From positions 38,086 through 102,085 of the forward strand of contig PZPK01000016.1 in the NCBI GenBank assembly GCA_006212045.1: a DNA stretch of 64,000 nt, read 5' to 3'. The DNA comes from Oleiphilus sp. GTDB lineage: Bacteria; Pseudomonadota; Gammaproteobacteria; Pseudomonadales; Oleiphilaceae. The notes under the pieces were generated by a model that worked only from the letters and a program-made list of their open reading frames with translations, was not told the origin of the DNA and ran no database searches. Every line of letters begins with the position of its first letter. The stretch's first letter is position 1. The position numbers and the translations under genes were made by a program. Shown here piece by piece: positions 7,952 to 16,365 of the stretch.

Positions 7952-8398
7952 TCACAGCGATAAATGGGAAGAAATCTCCGTTGCCATCCTGTTCAGAGAC
8001 GCTCGCTTGGTTTTCAGTCCAAACAGGCCGCTGATGTGTAATGCCAGTTTGGGTAAACTATACCAGAGGTCACCTTGTTTTCTGGGGATTAGATGCAGGT
8101 GTACATGAGGAACGCTTTGATTGGCCGCCTTACCATCATTTATCAGAAGGTTGGTGCCGTGGACGCCAAATCCGGATGCCTTTTGAGCTTCCATGACATG
8201 GTGGGAAATTTCATATAGGCGTGCTCTGGCATCGCAATCAAGTTGATTCAGGCGTTGCACGTGTTGCTTGGGAATCACCATGCAATGTCCCTCTGCGAGC
8301 GGGTACGCATCCATAATCACTATAAATTCATCATCCTGATAAACGATGCTTGCAGGTTCCCTGAGATCAATAATACGGCAGAATATGCACTTGCTCAT
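7952..8398 (-). CDS. HIT-family nucleotide hydrolase/transferase
   Basis: A 148-residue HIT protein. CIFCRII at the N-terminus matches the zinc-binding entry of many HIT proteins. The [11 protein letters not shown] block and the histidine triad [12 protein letters not shown] near residues 95-106 are intact. HIT proteins cleave nucleoside phosphoramidates, dinucleoside polyphosphates or related substrates through a His nucleophile; which substrate is used here is not evident. Its ATG overlaps the yacG stop as ATGA, so it is coupled to yacG and coaE. The C-terminal 35 residues extend beyond the minimal domain. Confidence 0.88.
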   Translation of the reverse strand: MSKCIFCRIIDLREPASIVYQDDEFIVIMDAYPLAEGHCMVIPKQHVQRLNQLDCDARARLYEISHHVMEAQKASGFGVHGTNLLINDGKAANQSVPHVHLHLIPRKQGDLWYSLPKLALHISGLFGLKTKRASLNRMATEISSHLSL

Positions 8399-8613
8399 TG
8401 CAAGGTGTCGGGACCGAGAGAGTGGTTGCTTTGTGGGTCTTCACTCCATTGTTTTTCTGGCGGGGCAGGTATGGCGTACTCTTCATTGGCCCAAGCGCCC
8501 AGATCAATCAGTTTGCAGCGCTCGCAGCAGAAAGGTCTATGTTCATTTTCAGTTTTCCACTCAACAGTTGCATTGCAGGTCGGACAGTTAACGTGAAGAG
8601 GAGAGGTGCTCAT
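8395..8613 (-). CDS. yacG: YacG: zinc-binding DNA gyrase inhibitor
   Basis: A 72-residue protein. I place the start at the ATG at 8613 ([10 protein letters not shown]); longer upstream readings run into coaE in another frame. CPTC near residue 11 and CCERC near residue 32 give the four-Cys zinc ribbon, followed by IDLGAW and EEYAIP, all signatures of YacG. In E. coli it binds GyrB and inhibits gyrase. It overlaps the end of coaE by 26 bases and the HIT gene by four, a coaE-yacG linkage common in gammaproteobacteria. Confidence 0.92.
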   Translation of the reverse strand: MSTSPLHVNCPTCNATVEWKTENEHRPFCCERCKLIDLGAWANEEYAIPAPPEKQWSEDPQSNHSLGPDTLQ

Positions 8614-9208
8614 GAGCCAGTTCCAGATATAAGTGATGAATGCGTTGGACCTTGCTGCGCAGGGACTGCAGATCCGTGTCATTCAGAATAATATCATCCG
8701 CTTTTTCTATTTTACATTCTCGTGGCATTTGTTGTGCGATGATTGCGCGTATTTGATCAGGATCTGCGTTATCCCGATAACTGGCTCGCTCGATCTGGAG
8801 TTCTACCGGGACGTCAATCAGCAAGGTACGGTCAACCAGAACGTGTTGGTCGGTCTCAAAGAGCAGGGGAGACACAAGGACGCTGTAAGGTGTTGTCGAG
8901 TTCGAAAGCTGATTCGCGATTTCTGCTCTTATAATGGGGTGAAGCAGGGCTTCCAGCCATCCTTTTTGCTGCTTATCCTTGAAGATAAGGCTTCTCAGCT
9001 TTTTGCGGTCGAGCCAGCCCGCCTCGTCCAGAATATCGTCTCCGAAATGCTTTGAAATCTCGGAAAGAGCCGGTGAACCCGGTTCCACAACTTCCCGTGC
9101 AACAATATCTGCATCGACGACCTTAATGCCACACTCTTCAAAACAATCGCTCGCAGCGGTCTTACCGCTTCCTATCCCGCCTGTCAGTCCAATTCTGAAT
9201 AGACTCAT
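8588..9208 (-). CDS. coaE: Dephospho-CoA kinase
   Basis: Phosphorylates the 3'-OH of the ribose of dephospho-CoA, the last step of coenzyme A synthesis in the cytoplasm. With the ATG at 9208 the protein has 206 residues, the normal size, and starts [17 protein letters not shown] with the Walker A loop at the N-terminus. The DADxIARE-type block after residue 30 and the LLFE/DVP segments of the family follow. A TTG 18 bases upstream is a less likely start. It begins just after the pilD stop, as in Pseudomonas, where pilD-coaE-yacG are contiguous. Confidence 0.95.
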   Translation of the reverse strand: MSLFRIGLTGGIGSGKTAASDCFEECGIKVVDADIVAREVVEPGSPALSEISKHFGDDILDEAGWLDRKKLRSLIFKDKQQKGWLEALLHPIIRAEIANQLSNSTTPYSVLVSPLLFETDQHVLVDRTLLIDVPVELQIERASYRDNADPDQIRAIIAQQMPRECKIEKADDIILNDTDLQSLRSKVQRIHHLYLELAHEHLSSSR

Positions 9209-9212
9209 TCGG

Positions 9213-10076
9213 CTACAAGGTTCCAAGCCACAGAGACGTGATGTCCCGTCCCCAAATTAACGCGATCCATCCGGCAATCGCCAGATAGGGCCCAAATGGA
9301 ATAGGGATACTTTTATCCTTGCCCTGAATGGCAATCATACTGATACCGATGACGGCTCCCACCACAGAGGACAGAAGGATGATTACCGGTAGCATTTGCC
9401 AGCCCAGCCAAGCGCCCAAGGCAGCCAGAAGTTTAAAATCGCCATAGCCCATACCTTCTTTGCCAGTAAGCAGCTTGAATCCCCAGTAAACCAGCCATAG
9501 CGCGAGATAGCCCCAGATGGCTCCCCACAAAGCGCTGCCAAGGGGGACAATCATCTCGTAATAGTTGACGATCAGTCCGAGCCACAATAAGGGCAAAGTC
9601 ATCGAGTCCGGCAAAAGCTGAGTATCGGCATCGATCATGGTCAGGCTAATCAGGGTCCAGGTGAAGAAAAGCAAAGCAAGGCTCAAATAGCTTGCACCAA
9701 AATACGCAATAATGAACAGAGAGAGAAGGGCTGTTGCGATTTCGACAAGCGGGTATCGAACAGAAATGGCGTTGCTGCAATTGCTGCATTTTCCGCGCAG
9801 CATCAGATAGCTGATAACGGGAATATTTTCCCAGGGCTTAATGGCATGGCCACAGTGAGGACAAGTAGAGTTTGGTTTCGACAGCGTGATCGTATCCTCA
9901 ATGGGAGCGGCCATTTCCAGCATCTCATGGCATTGTTGCTTCCATGTTTGTTCCAGTATTAATGGCGTCCTGTGAATCACGACATTCAAAAAACTACCGA
10001 TCAACAAGCCGAGCACGAAGGTGCCGCTGTAAAGCACAGCTGGATTAGAGTTCAAAAAAACGAAAAAGTCAGTCAT
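9213..10076 (-). CDS. pilD: Prepilin peptidase/N-methyltransferase PilD
   Basis: A 287-residue inner-membrane aspartic protease that cleaves the leader of type IV pilins and type II secretion pseudopilins and methylates the new N-terminal Phe. The two zinc-site pairs CPHC (72-75) and CSNC (97-100) are present. The catalytic aspartates are D149 (in MIDADTQLLPD) and D213 (in GYGDFK), with the spacing known for this family. About seven to eight hydrophobic helices are visible. It should process the PilA encoded at 13421. It is separated from pilC by a strong terminator, so it may have its own promoter or depend on read-through. Confidence 0.96.
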   Translation of the reverse strand: MTDFFVFLNSNPAVLYSGTFVLGLLIGSFLNVVIHRTPLILEQTWKQQCHEMLEMAAPIEDTITLSKPNSTCPHCGHAIKPWENIPVISYLMLRGKCSNCSNAISVRYPLVEIATALLSLFIIAYFGASYLSLALLFFTWTLISLTMIDADTQLLPDSMTLPLLWLGLIVNYYEMIVPLGSALWGAIWGYLALWLVYWGFKLLTGKEGMGYGDFKLLAALGAWLGWQMLPVIILLSSVVGAVIGISMIAIQGKDKSIPIPFGPYLAIAGWIALIWGRDITSLWLGTL

Positions 10077-10102
10077 GGTTATATTTCTAGCCTGATAAAA
10101 GT

Positions 10103-10142
10103 AAAAAGGCCAAAGTCACAGGTGGTGGCTTCGGCCTTTTTT
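10103..10142. terminator. Bidirectional intrinsic terminator between pilC and pilD
   Basis: AAAAAGGCC (10103-10111) pairs with GGCCTTTTT (10133-10141), with an inner AAG/CTT extension. Both strands end in a T-run, so it works in either direction. On the minus strand it lies 16 bases beyond the pilC stop and should end most pilBC transcription before pilD. Confidence 0.85.
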
Positions 10143-10157
10143 GGGAAGTAGGGGGGC

Positions 10158-11378
10158 CTAAACAACTTGACCCATTTGGAAGATAGGCAGGTACATGGCA
10201 ATGATTAGTCCACCTACCAAAACGCCAAGGACACCCATAATTATAGGCTCCATCAGCGTTGTCATGTTGTCGACGAGATTATCTACCTCCTCTTCAAAGT
10301 GCTCCGCAACTTTATCCAGCATGGAATCCAGTGCTCCTGATTCTTCTCCGATAGCCACCATTTGAACCGCCATTGTCGGGAAGACGCCCGTTGCTTTCAT
10401 AGAAAATTGTAACTGGGTACCTGAGGCTACGTCATCCCGTATTTTTTCGACCGCAGACTTGTAGACAATATTTCCCGTAGCCCCCGCGACCGAGTCAAGC
10501 GCATCTACGAGTGGTACACCAGCCGCGAATGTTGTCGACAATACACGTGCAAATCTCGCTACCGAGGACTTGTCGATAATGTCGCCGACGATAGGTAACC
10601 GCAACATAAACCGATCGAGTCCATCGCGGAATTTCTCTGATCTGGCTTTTACCTGTTTAAAGACATAGACAAATGCGGCGATACCAAACAAGAACATAAG
10701 CCACCACTCCTGCATCCATTCAGATATTTCCACCACAAATTGAGTGAATGCTGGGAGGTCGGCGCCAAAGTTACTAAACATTTCCTGGAATTGTGGCACT
10801 ACTTTTATAAGCAGTATGGTAGTTACTATAAATGCCACCACAATTACAGAAATCGGATAGGTCATTGCTTTTTTGACTTTCTTCTTCAGGGTTTCGGTTT
10901 TCTCCATATACATGGCGACCCGATCCAACATCGTCTCAAGCGCACCAGACTTTTCACCAGAATCCACGAGGTTACAGAATAAGTCGTCAAAATGTTGGGG
11001 ATGTTTTTTTAGAGCACCGGCGAAGTTATTACCCGCAGCCACATCGTTTTTGATATCGAGTACCAGCTCCCGTAGAGTGGGGTTTTCAAGGCCGTCTGCC
11101 ACAATATCGAATGACTGAATCAGAGGCACCCCGGCCTTCATCATGGTGGCCATTTGCCGAACGAATATAGCAATATCGAATGGAGTGATTTTTTTCTTCT
11201 TGCTCCCACCCAGAGAAATCGCCTGTTTGCGTACTTTGGTTGGGGTGATACCCTGTTTACGCAACTGGGCCTTCACAAGAGCGACATTGGTTCCTGTGGT
11301 TTGGCCCTTGGTTTTGTTGCCTTTTTTATCGGTACCTTCCCAGGTGAAGGTGGACAGTTTTACGCTATCTGTTGCCAT
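10158..11378 (-). CDS. pilC: Type IV pilus inner-membrane platform protein PilC
   Basis: A 406-residue protein of the GspF/PilC family, the standard length. The N-terminus has the FTWEGTDKKGNKTKG-type domain. Two homologous T2SSF domains follow, each with a PxxxSFxxVAxGxENPxL or PLVDALDSVAG-like core, and three to four membrane helices are visible (near residues 175-195, 220-245 and 380-400). PilC couples rotation or movement of the PilB/PilT ATPases to pilin insertion. It starts three bases after pilB ends and is co-transcribed with it. Confidence 0.96.
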   Translation of the reverse strand: MATDSVKLSTFTWEGTDKKGNKTKGQTTGTNVALVKAQLRKQGITPTKVRKQAISLGGSKKKKITPFDIAIFVRQMATMMKAGVPLIQSFDIVADGLENPTLRELVLDIKNDVAAGNNFAGALKKHPQHFDDLFCNLVDSGEKSGALETMLDRVAMYMEKTETLKKKVKKAMTYPISVIVVAFIVTTILLIKVVPQFQEMFSNFGADLPAFTQFVVEISEWMQEWWLMFLFGIAAFVYVFKQVKARSEKFRDGLDRFMLRLPIVGDIIDKSSVARFARVLSTTFAAGVPLVDALDSVAGATGNIVYKSAVEKIRDDVASGTQLQFSMKATGVFPTMAVQMVAIGEESGALDSMLDKVAEHFEEEVDNLVDNMTTLMEPIIMGVLGVLVGGLIIAMYLPIFQMGQVV

Positions 11379-11381
11379 GCC

Positions 11382-13088
11382 TTAGTCCTTCGTGACCCTG
11401 TCGACTTCGGAAAGACTAGTGACGCCTTCCATTGCCTTTAACAGGGCGGATTTTCTCAAATCATTAAAGCCTTCTTCCGCCGCCGCCGCGGCTATTTCAA
11501 TCGAAGAGGCTTCATTCATAATCAGTTGTGAAATCTTGGGTGTAATCTTGACGACCTCATAAATACCTAATCTACCTTTATAGCCGTTATTGCACTTATC
11601 ACAGCCTTTTGGTTGATAAACTGTGAAGCCGCTATCAATTTGCTCCTTGGTATAGCCCATTTTTTCGAGCTGTTCCTTGGGAACATCGATTGGCTCTTTG
11701 CAGCTGCTGCACAAGCGTCTTGCGAGCCGCTGTGCGATGATCAGGCTGACGGAAGTTGCTATATTGAAAGCCGGAACGCCCATATTCAACATCCGCGTCA
11801 GCGTTTCAGGTGCACTATTTGTATGTAGGGTCGACATCACCATGTGACCTGTTTGTGCGGCCTTGATCGCGATTGAAGCCGTTTCCAGGTCCCGTATCTC
11901 ACCAACCATGACGATGTCTGGATCCTGACGCAGGAAGGATCTGAGCGCTTCAGCAAACCCCAAACCAACCTTGTTGTTCACGTTCACCTGATTGATCCCT
12001 TCCAAGTTGATTTCGACCGGATCTTCCGCCGTTGAGATATTACGTTCCGGTGTATTAAGGATATTCAATCCGGTATAAAGAGAAACCGTTTTACCACTCC
12101 CCGTCGGTCCGGTCACCAATATCATGCCTTGGGGTTGGTGAAGAGCTTCCATATACATTTCTTTCTGCACTTCTTCATAGCCCAAAGCGTCGATACCCAT
12201 TTTGGCGCTGGAAGGGTCGAGGATCCGCAGAACTATTTTTTCACCCCATAGAGTCGGCAGGGTGTTTACCCTAAAGTCGATGGCTTTTGTTTTGGAAAGC
12301 TTCATCTTGATACGGCCATCCTGCGGGACGCGCCGTTCTGATATGTCCAATTGCGACATGACCTTCAAACGTGCCGATATTTTTGGTGCCAGTTTGATCG
12401 ATGGGCGCGATACTTCGTGCAAAATACCGTCAGTACGGTAGCGCACACGATAGGCTTTTTCATAAGGCTCAAAGTGTAAATCTGATGCGCCGCCTTTGAT
12501 GGCATCCAGGAGCATCTTGTTGACATACTTTACGATAGGTGCATCATCGGCGTCACTGGCGCTGACTTCCTGCTCCTGATCATCACCGCTATCAACATCA
12601 ATACCTTCAAGATCGGCGTCATCTAGGTCGCCCATGGACGTGTCCTGCGAATCCAGATACTTGTCGATCGCGACAGATAGTTTGTCGTCTTCTACCAGGA
12701 CGGCATCGATGCTCAATCCGGTATGAAACTTGATTTCATCCTGGGCCTGAATATTCGTGGGATCCGACACGGCGATAAAAAGGCGATTGCCCCTCCTGAA
12801 CAGCGGCAAGGTATGGTGCTTTCGGATCAATTTTTCTTCTATCACCTTTTCAGGCAGGGATTCAGTAGAAAATGCAGACAGGTCAAGCACCGGCATACCA
12901 AATTCCTGGGCTGCGGAAAATGCCAGCGCCTTGGCATCCGCTTGCCCATTGGTGACCAGGTGAGTCACGATGGACACTCGGTTTTCCAAAGCATGTGTTT
13001 GGGCTTTTGCTGCAATTTCTTCGTCAATGATCTGATCCTGCACGAATTTGCGTGCCAGACCGGTCAATGTAGTGGATGATGCTGTCAT
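11382..13088 (-). CDS. pilB: Type IV pilus assembly ATPase PilB
   Basis: A 568-residue secretion ATPase that powers pilus extension from the cytoplasmic face. The N-terminal MshEN/T2SSE-N-type domain contains a second acidic linker near residues 150-180. The Walker A loop GPTGSGKT begins at residue 327. An Asp box, the Walker B region (DPDIVMVGEIRD) and the His box (TGHMVMSTLHTN) follow. The tetracysteine zinc site is CSSC near 460 and CDKCNNGYKGR near 495, typical of PilB rather than PilT. It is transcribed divergently from pilA, as in Pseudomonas. Confidence 0.97.
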   Translation of the reverse strand: MTASSTTLTGLARKFVQDQIIDEEIAAKAQTHALENRVSIVTHLVTNGQADAKALAFSAAQEFGMPVLDLSAFSTESLPEKVIEEKLIRKHHTLPLFRRGNRLFIAVSDPTNIQAQDEIKFHTGLSIDAVLVEDDKLSVAIDKYLDSQDTSMGDLDDADLEGIDVDSGDDQEQEVSASDADDAPIVKYVNKMLLDAIKGGASDLHFEPYEKAYRVRYRTDGILHEVSRPSIKLAPKISARLKVMSQLDISERRVPQDGRIKMKLSKTKAIDFRVNTLPTLWGEKIVLRILDPSSAKMGIDALGYEEVQKEMYMEALHQPQGMILVTGPTGSGKTVSLYTGLNILNTPERNISTAEDPVEINLEGINQVNVNNKVGLGFAEALRSFLRQDPDIVMVGEIRDLETASIAIKAAQTGHMVMSTLHTNSAPETLTRMLNMGVPAFNIATSVSLIIAQRLARRLCSSCKEPIDVPKEQLEKMGYTKEQIDSGFTVYQPKGCDKCNNGYKGRLGIYEVVKITPKISQLIMNEASSIEIAAAAAEEGFNDLRKSALLKAMEGVTSLSEVDRVTKD

Positions 13089-13205
13089 GAATGTGCTGCT
13101 TTGTGTCTTTAAATGATTGATACGGTGAAAAATTACCGGTGCTATAAGAAGAAAGTGTAGTGCAAGTTACCGGTTTTAAAAGAAATGTCTGATCTCTGCA
13201 CTAAC

Positions 13206-13229
13206 TGACAATATTTGTCACATTGTGAC
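13206..13229. promoter_or_regulatory. Overlapping palindromes, candidate upstream activating site for pilA
   Basis: TGACAA-TAT-TTGTCA (13206-13220) is a perfect inverted repeat, and it overlaps a second one, GTCACA-T-TGTGAC (13217-13229). They lie about 100-125 bp upstream of the sigma-54 promoter, where the enhancer-binding protein PilR acts in Pseudomonas; the TGTC words fit the described PilR site. The second palindrome also resembles everted CRP/Vfr half-sites. The binding protein is an inference. Confidence 0.5.
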
Positions 13230-13329
13230 TGCAAAGAGTCTTTCAAGCTTGCCTTCAATTTTTATATGGAAACGTTATTAATGTCCGCAAGCTATTGAAA
13301 TATAATTGATTTATAAAATAGTTTGAAAT

Positions 13330-13345
13330 TGGCACACCGGCTGCT
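13330..13345 (+). promoter_or_regulatory. Sigma-54 (-24/-12) promoter of pilA
   Basis: TGGCACACCGGCTGCT carries the -24 GG and -12 GC exactly ten bases apart and differs from the TGGCACGNNNNTTGCW consensus at two positions. Its position 75 bp before the pilA start gives a leader of about 60 bases. Sigma-54 with PilS/PilR is the known mode of pilA control in Pseudomonas and relatives. Confidence 0.85.
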
Positions 13346-13420
13346 AACGTTAAAGTCAGGCACGCTAAATGCGGATGTACTGCTAAAGCGGTCGTTAATT
13401 TTAAACTGGAGATTTCAAAT

Positions 13421-13864
13421 ATGAAGACAATGCAAAAGGGTTTTACTCTCATTGAATTGATGATCGTTGTAGCGATTATCGGTATTTTGGCAGCAGTTGC
13501 GATTCCTGCTTATCAAGATTACACCGTGCGAGCAAAAGTTACGGAGATTATGGGCATCGCATCAAGTGCCAAAACGTCTGTATCCGAGTTCTATGTTTCG
13601 CAGGGCTCAATGCCTGCTACTGAAGCCGCTGCGGGTATTATTGTCGATGGTTCAGAATACGCAACGACTTACCTGAAAGATTTGAGTTATGCTCAGGTTG
13701 ACGCCGATAATGGTACGATTACAGCTACCATTTTTGATTTGGGTGGCGATGCTGCCGAAGACGAAACGATTATATTTGCAGGTACAGGTAGTGCAACGGG
13801 TGTTACTTGGACTTGTACGGGTGGTGACCTGGAAGATAAATATCGTCCAGCCAACTGTCGTTAG
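13421..13864 (+). CDS. pilA: Major type IV pilin PilA
   Basis: A 147-residue prepilin with leader MKTMQKG, cleavage before F8, then [20 protein letters not shown], with the conserved Glu five residues into the mature protein (Glu12). The ATG is preceded by TGGAGA at good distance. The mature pilin has 140 residues. Cys132 and Cys146 near the C-terminus should form the D-region disulfide loop. The last residue is Arg, not Ser, so TfpO-type glycosylation of a C-terminal Ser is not possible; internal Ser/Thr are abundant. It should be processed by PilD (9213) and is followed by an intrinsic terminator and a set of likely glycosylation genes. Confidence 0.97.
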   Translation: MKTMQKGFTLIELMIVVAIIGILAAVAIPAYQDYTVRAKVTEIMGIASSAKTSVSEFYVSQGSMPATEAAAGIIVDGSEYATTYLKDLSYAQVDADNGTITATIFDLGGDAAEDETIIFAGTGSATGVTWTCTGGDLEDKYRPANCR

Positions 13865-13882
13865 TAGTTAGATCTTAGTTGG

Positions 13883-13906
13883 AAAAGCGCCTCCGGGCGC
13901 TTTTTT
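13883..13906 (+). terminator. Intrinsic terminator of pilA
   Basis: GCGCC (13887-13891) and GGCGC (13896-13900) pair around TCCG, extended by AAAA/TTTT and followed by six T. It lies 19 bases after the pilA stop and four bases before the next ATG, so expression of the downstream glycosylation genes relies on partial read-through or an unseen promoter. Confidence 0.9.
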
Positions 13907-13909
13907 ATT

Positions 13910-15613
13910 ATGTGGATATTAAAGAGCTCGACTTTTCAATTAGTCCTGATTGCCATGTTGACCCTGTCTGTCTTTGCAGCCGGGCTATCAGGAGGTTTTT
14001 ATTTCGACGATGAATGGAATGTGCTTCGCAATTCCGCCTTGCAAGTCGAAGGCTTGGGTATTGAGCAGCTATGGGCTGCAGCTATGTCTGGTACAGCAGG
14101 ACCTTTAGGCAGGCCGCTAGCGACGCTTACTTTTGCAATCAACCACTTATTCTTCGGTTTTGACCCATACTATTTCAAGTTGACAAACTTGGTAATTCAT
14201 CTTGCTTGCGGCGCAGCTGTCTATGCAGTGTCGTTCTCATTGAGCCGTCAGTTATACTTTGGAGTTGAAAAGTACCGGAAGCTATTTGCAGCACTGGTGG
14301 CCTTGCTATGGCTGCTGCACCCTCTCAACCTCACACCCGTATTATATGTCGTTCAACGCATGACTAGCCTCAGTGCCTTGTTCTGTTTATTAGGCATGCT
14401 GGCGTATATTCAAGCAAGACTGTCATCAACAGACCAACAATTACGATCAAGACTGCTACTCATCGTAACTTATTTTATATGTTTCCCCTTGGGGCTTCTG
14501 AGCAAAGAAAATGCTGCGCTATTACCTGTATATTGTTTATTGATCGAGTTAATATTTTTTCGTTTTCGTTTGGGTGACGGAACGTTAAGTAAGCCACTGA
14601 TTAGCTTACACATCGTTCTCGTGTTAGTTCCCGGTTTAATCATTCTGGCATACTTACTTGTTTCACCCGAATGGGTGATGGGCGGTTATGTACGTCGTGA
14701 TTTTACGATGTTAGAGCGCCTGCTGACACAGCCGAGAATATTGGTTTTCTACTTGAGCCAGTTGATACTGCCGCTAAATAGTGAGTTGGCACTATTTCAT
14801 GATGATATTCGAGTGTCGACTGGATTGTTTTCTCCTATAACTACATTCTTTTCGATTTTGCTGATTATCGGTTTGCTGGGTACTGCTTTTTTGCAATTGA
14901 AGAAGCGCCCGCTCATAGCTTTTTCGATTATGTTCTATTTCTGTGCGCATCTACTTGAATCATCGGTTCTTGCGCTGGAGCTGATGCATGAGCACCGTAA
15001 TTATCTTGCCAGTTTTCCGATATTGCTTTGTTTTGCCTACTACTTGGTATCCCTTATGGAATATAAGCTTAAGCAAGGGGTGTTGCTATCGCTAATGATG
15101 CTTCTGTTTCTTGCCGTCAGCACAACCATTCGAGCAGCGCTATGGGGTAACCCGGCGCTTCAGGCTTGGCAAGAGATGGTTGATCACCCAAACTCCGCAA
15201 GAGCCACATACGAGATTGGGAAAAGATATGCGATCTATGCAAACGGTTTAACTGAGTCTGAGCAAAAAACAGAAGCAATGGAGCAGGCCGCTGAATACTT
15301 TAGAAAAAGTAGCATATTGCGAGAGAGTTACACCGATGGTCTATTTGGGCTACTGATGCTGGAAGGCATTGAAGGAGTTAAAATGGATGCGTACTTTAAT
15401 GGCTTGTTATTAAACCGATTGGCTTCCGGTCCATTTAACAACAATAATTATAATTACCTGAATGCTGTTTTTCAGTGCGCAGAAGCGGGGCAATGCTCCT
15501 ATGAGCCTAGTCGAATTGCTCGGCTCATCGAAGCGTGCAAATTGAACCCCGGTTTCGCTGGTTCCCATCAAAAATCCCTACTTGCCAGATATGAGCGGTA
15601 CAAACAGCAATGA
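13910..15613 (+). CDS. GT-C-type membrane glycosyltransferase, candidate pilin glycosyltransferase
   Basis: A 567-residue integral membrane protein with about ten or more hydrophobic segments. The first loop holds FYFDDEWNV with the acidic pair typical of GT-C enzymes, then GRPLATLTFAINH and LLWLLHPLNLTPVLYVVQR, blocks shared with TMTC/O-mannosyltransferase-like proteins. The C-terminal 150 residues are soluble and helical, in TPR style. Such enzymes transfer a sugar from a polyprenyl-phosphate donor to proteins in the periplasm. It is immediately downstream of pilA and overlaps the next gene, a pilin accessory protein, by four bases. In Pseudomonas group IV pilins a GT-C enzyme (TfpW) occupies a comparable place. 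Homology to TfpW itself was not tested. Confidence 0.7.
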   Translation: MWILKSSTFQLVLIAMLTLSVFAAGLSGGFYFDDEWNVLRNSALQVEGLGIEQLWAAAMSGTAGPLGRPLATLTFAINHLFFGFDPYYFKLTNLVIHLACGAAVYAVSFSLSRQLYFGVEKYRKLFAALVALLWLLHPLNLTPVLYVVQRMTSLSALFCLLGMLAYIQARLSSTDQQLRSRLLLIVTYFICFPLGLLSKENAALLPVYCLLIELIFFRFRLGDGTLSKPLISLHIVLVLVPGLIILAYLLVSPEWVMGGYVRRDFTMLERLLTQPRILVFYLSQLILPLNSELALFHDDIRVSTGLFSPITTFFSILLIIGLLGTAFLQLKKRPLIAFSIMFYFCAHLLESSVLALELMHEHRNYLASFPILLCFAYYLVSLMEYKLKQGVLLSLMMLLFLAVSTTIRAALWGNPALQAWQEMVDHPNSARATYEIGKRYAIYANGLTESEQKTEAMEQAAEYFRKSSILRESYTDGLFGLLMLEGIEGVKMDAYFNGLLLNRLASGPFNNNNYNYLNAVFQCAEAGQCSYEPSRIARLIEACKLNPGFAGSHQKSLLARYERYKQQ

Positions 15614-16335
15614 AAAACTTATCTAAAGCGAGTCTTTTCGGTTGGAGTTTTGCTGAGACCTTCCTGATGATGGGTGTGAGTTATGCCCTGTTACTTAGCT
15701 GGTATCCAGACTTATATTTTCAGGTTTTTGATTTGGAAACCAAGTTCTCACTATTAGTGTTAATGGCTATTCTTGTTGGTCCTGTTTTGTCATTGATCAT
15801 ATTCAAAAAGCAACAGATCCAGTTAGTTAATGATCTAACAGTGATAGCTTTGATTAAATACATCGCCATATTTTTGGCATTGTTTCTATTCTACAGTCAA
15901 AGACCGCTGTTGCTTGTTTTTGCTGTAGACCGCTTTGTTGTTGTGCAGGCACATCAGGTTCCAAAAAATACTATACCTCCAAATGTAGTTGCTTTAATGG
16001 TTTCCAGCAAAGAGCCCCCTTTGGTTGCTGCCCGTCTTTTTGATTCAGCAAACCTGGAAGTGATGATGGAGGTTCTATCAGGTGCGCCTGATATTGAGTT
16101 TAGGCCGAGCCAGTACGAATTGATTAAGTATCAGACAAAACAAATTGCGGAGGAGAGCAAAAAATGGCTGACTGCAGGCCGAGAAGCCTGGATGATGGAG
16201 AATACAGAATGGAACTCAAGGCATGAGGCAGTAATGCCTTTGCCCCTTGTATACGGAAATGATAAACATGGTGTTGCTCTTATCAATGTAATGACGTCCT
16301 CAATTGAAGGTTTTATAGATGTAAATCCATGGTGA
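15610..16335 (+). CDS. TfpX/TfpZ-type type IV pilin accessory protein
   Basis: A 241-residue protein with three to four N-terminal hydrophobic segments (about residues 10-30, 40-60 and 75-100) and a soluble periplasmic part. The GPVLSLIIFKK block, the NDLTVIALIKY block and RPLLLVFAVDRFVVVQ match the pattern of pilin accessory proteins encoded next to pilA in Pseudomonas (TfpX, TfpY, TfpZ), which are needed for normal assembly of their cognate pilin. It overlaps the GT-C gene by four bases, so the two are translationally coupled. The pilA / GT-C / accessory trio resembles the group IV pilin arrangement. Confidence 0.75.
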   Translation: MKNLSKASLFGWSFAETFLMMGVSYALLLSWYPDLYFQVFDLETKFSLLVLMAILVGPVLSLIIFKKQQIQLVNDLTVIALIKYIAIFLALFLFYSQRPLLLVFAVDRFVVVQAHQVPKNTIPPNVVALMVSSKEPPLVAARLFDSANLEVMMEVLSGAPDIEFRPSQYELIKYQTKQIAEESKKWLTAGREAWMMENTEWNSRHEAVMPLPLVYGNDKHGVALINVMTSSIEGFIDVNPW

Positions 16336-16365
16336 TAGAGCATTTAGTCGAAATAAAAAAGTAGG

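Larger units (their letters stand above)
13089..13420. other. Divergent pilB/pilA intergenic region
   Basis: 332 bp with no gene. It contains two overlapping inverted repeats at 13206-13229, a sigma-54 promoter for pilA at 13330-13345 and the pilA ribosome site just before 13421. No clear sigma-70 promoter for pilB is seen by eye. Confidence 0.7.
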
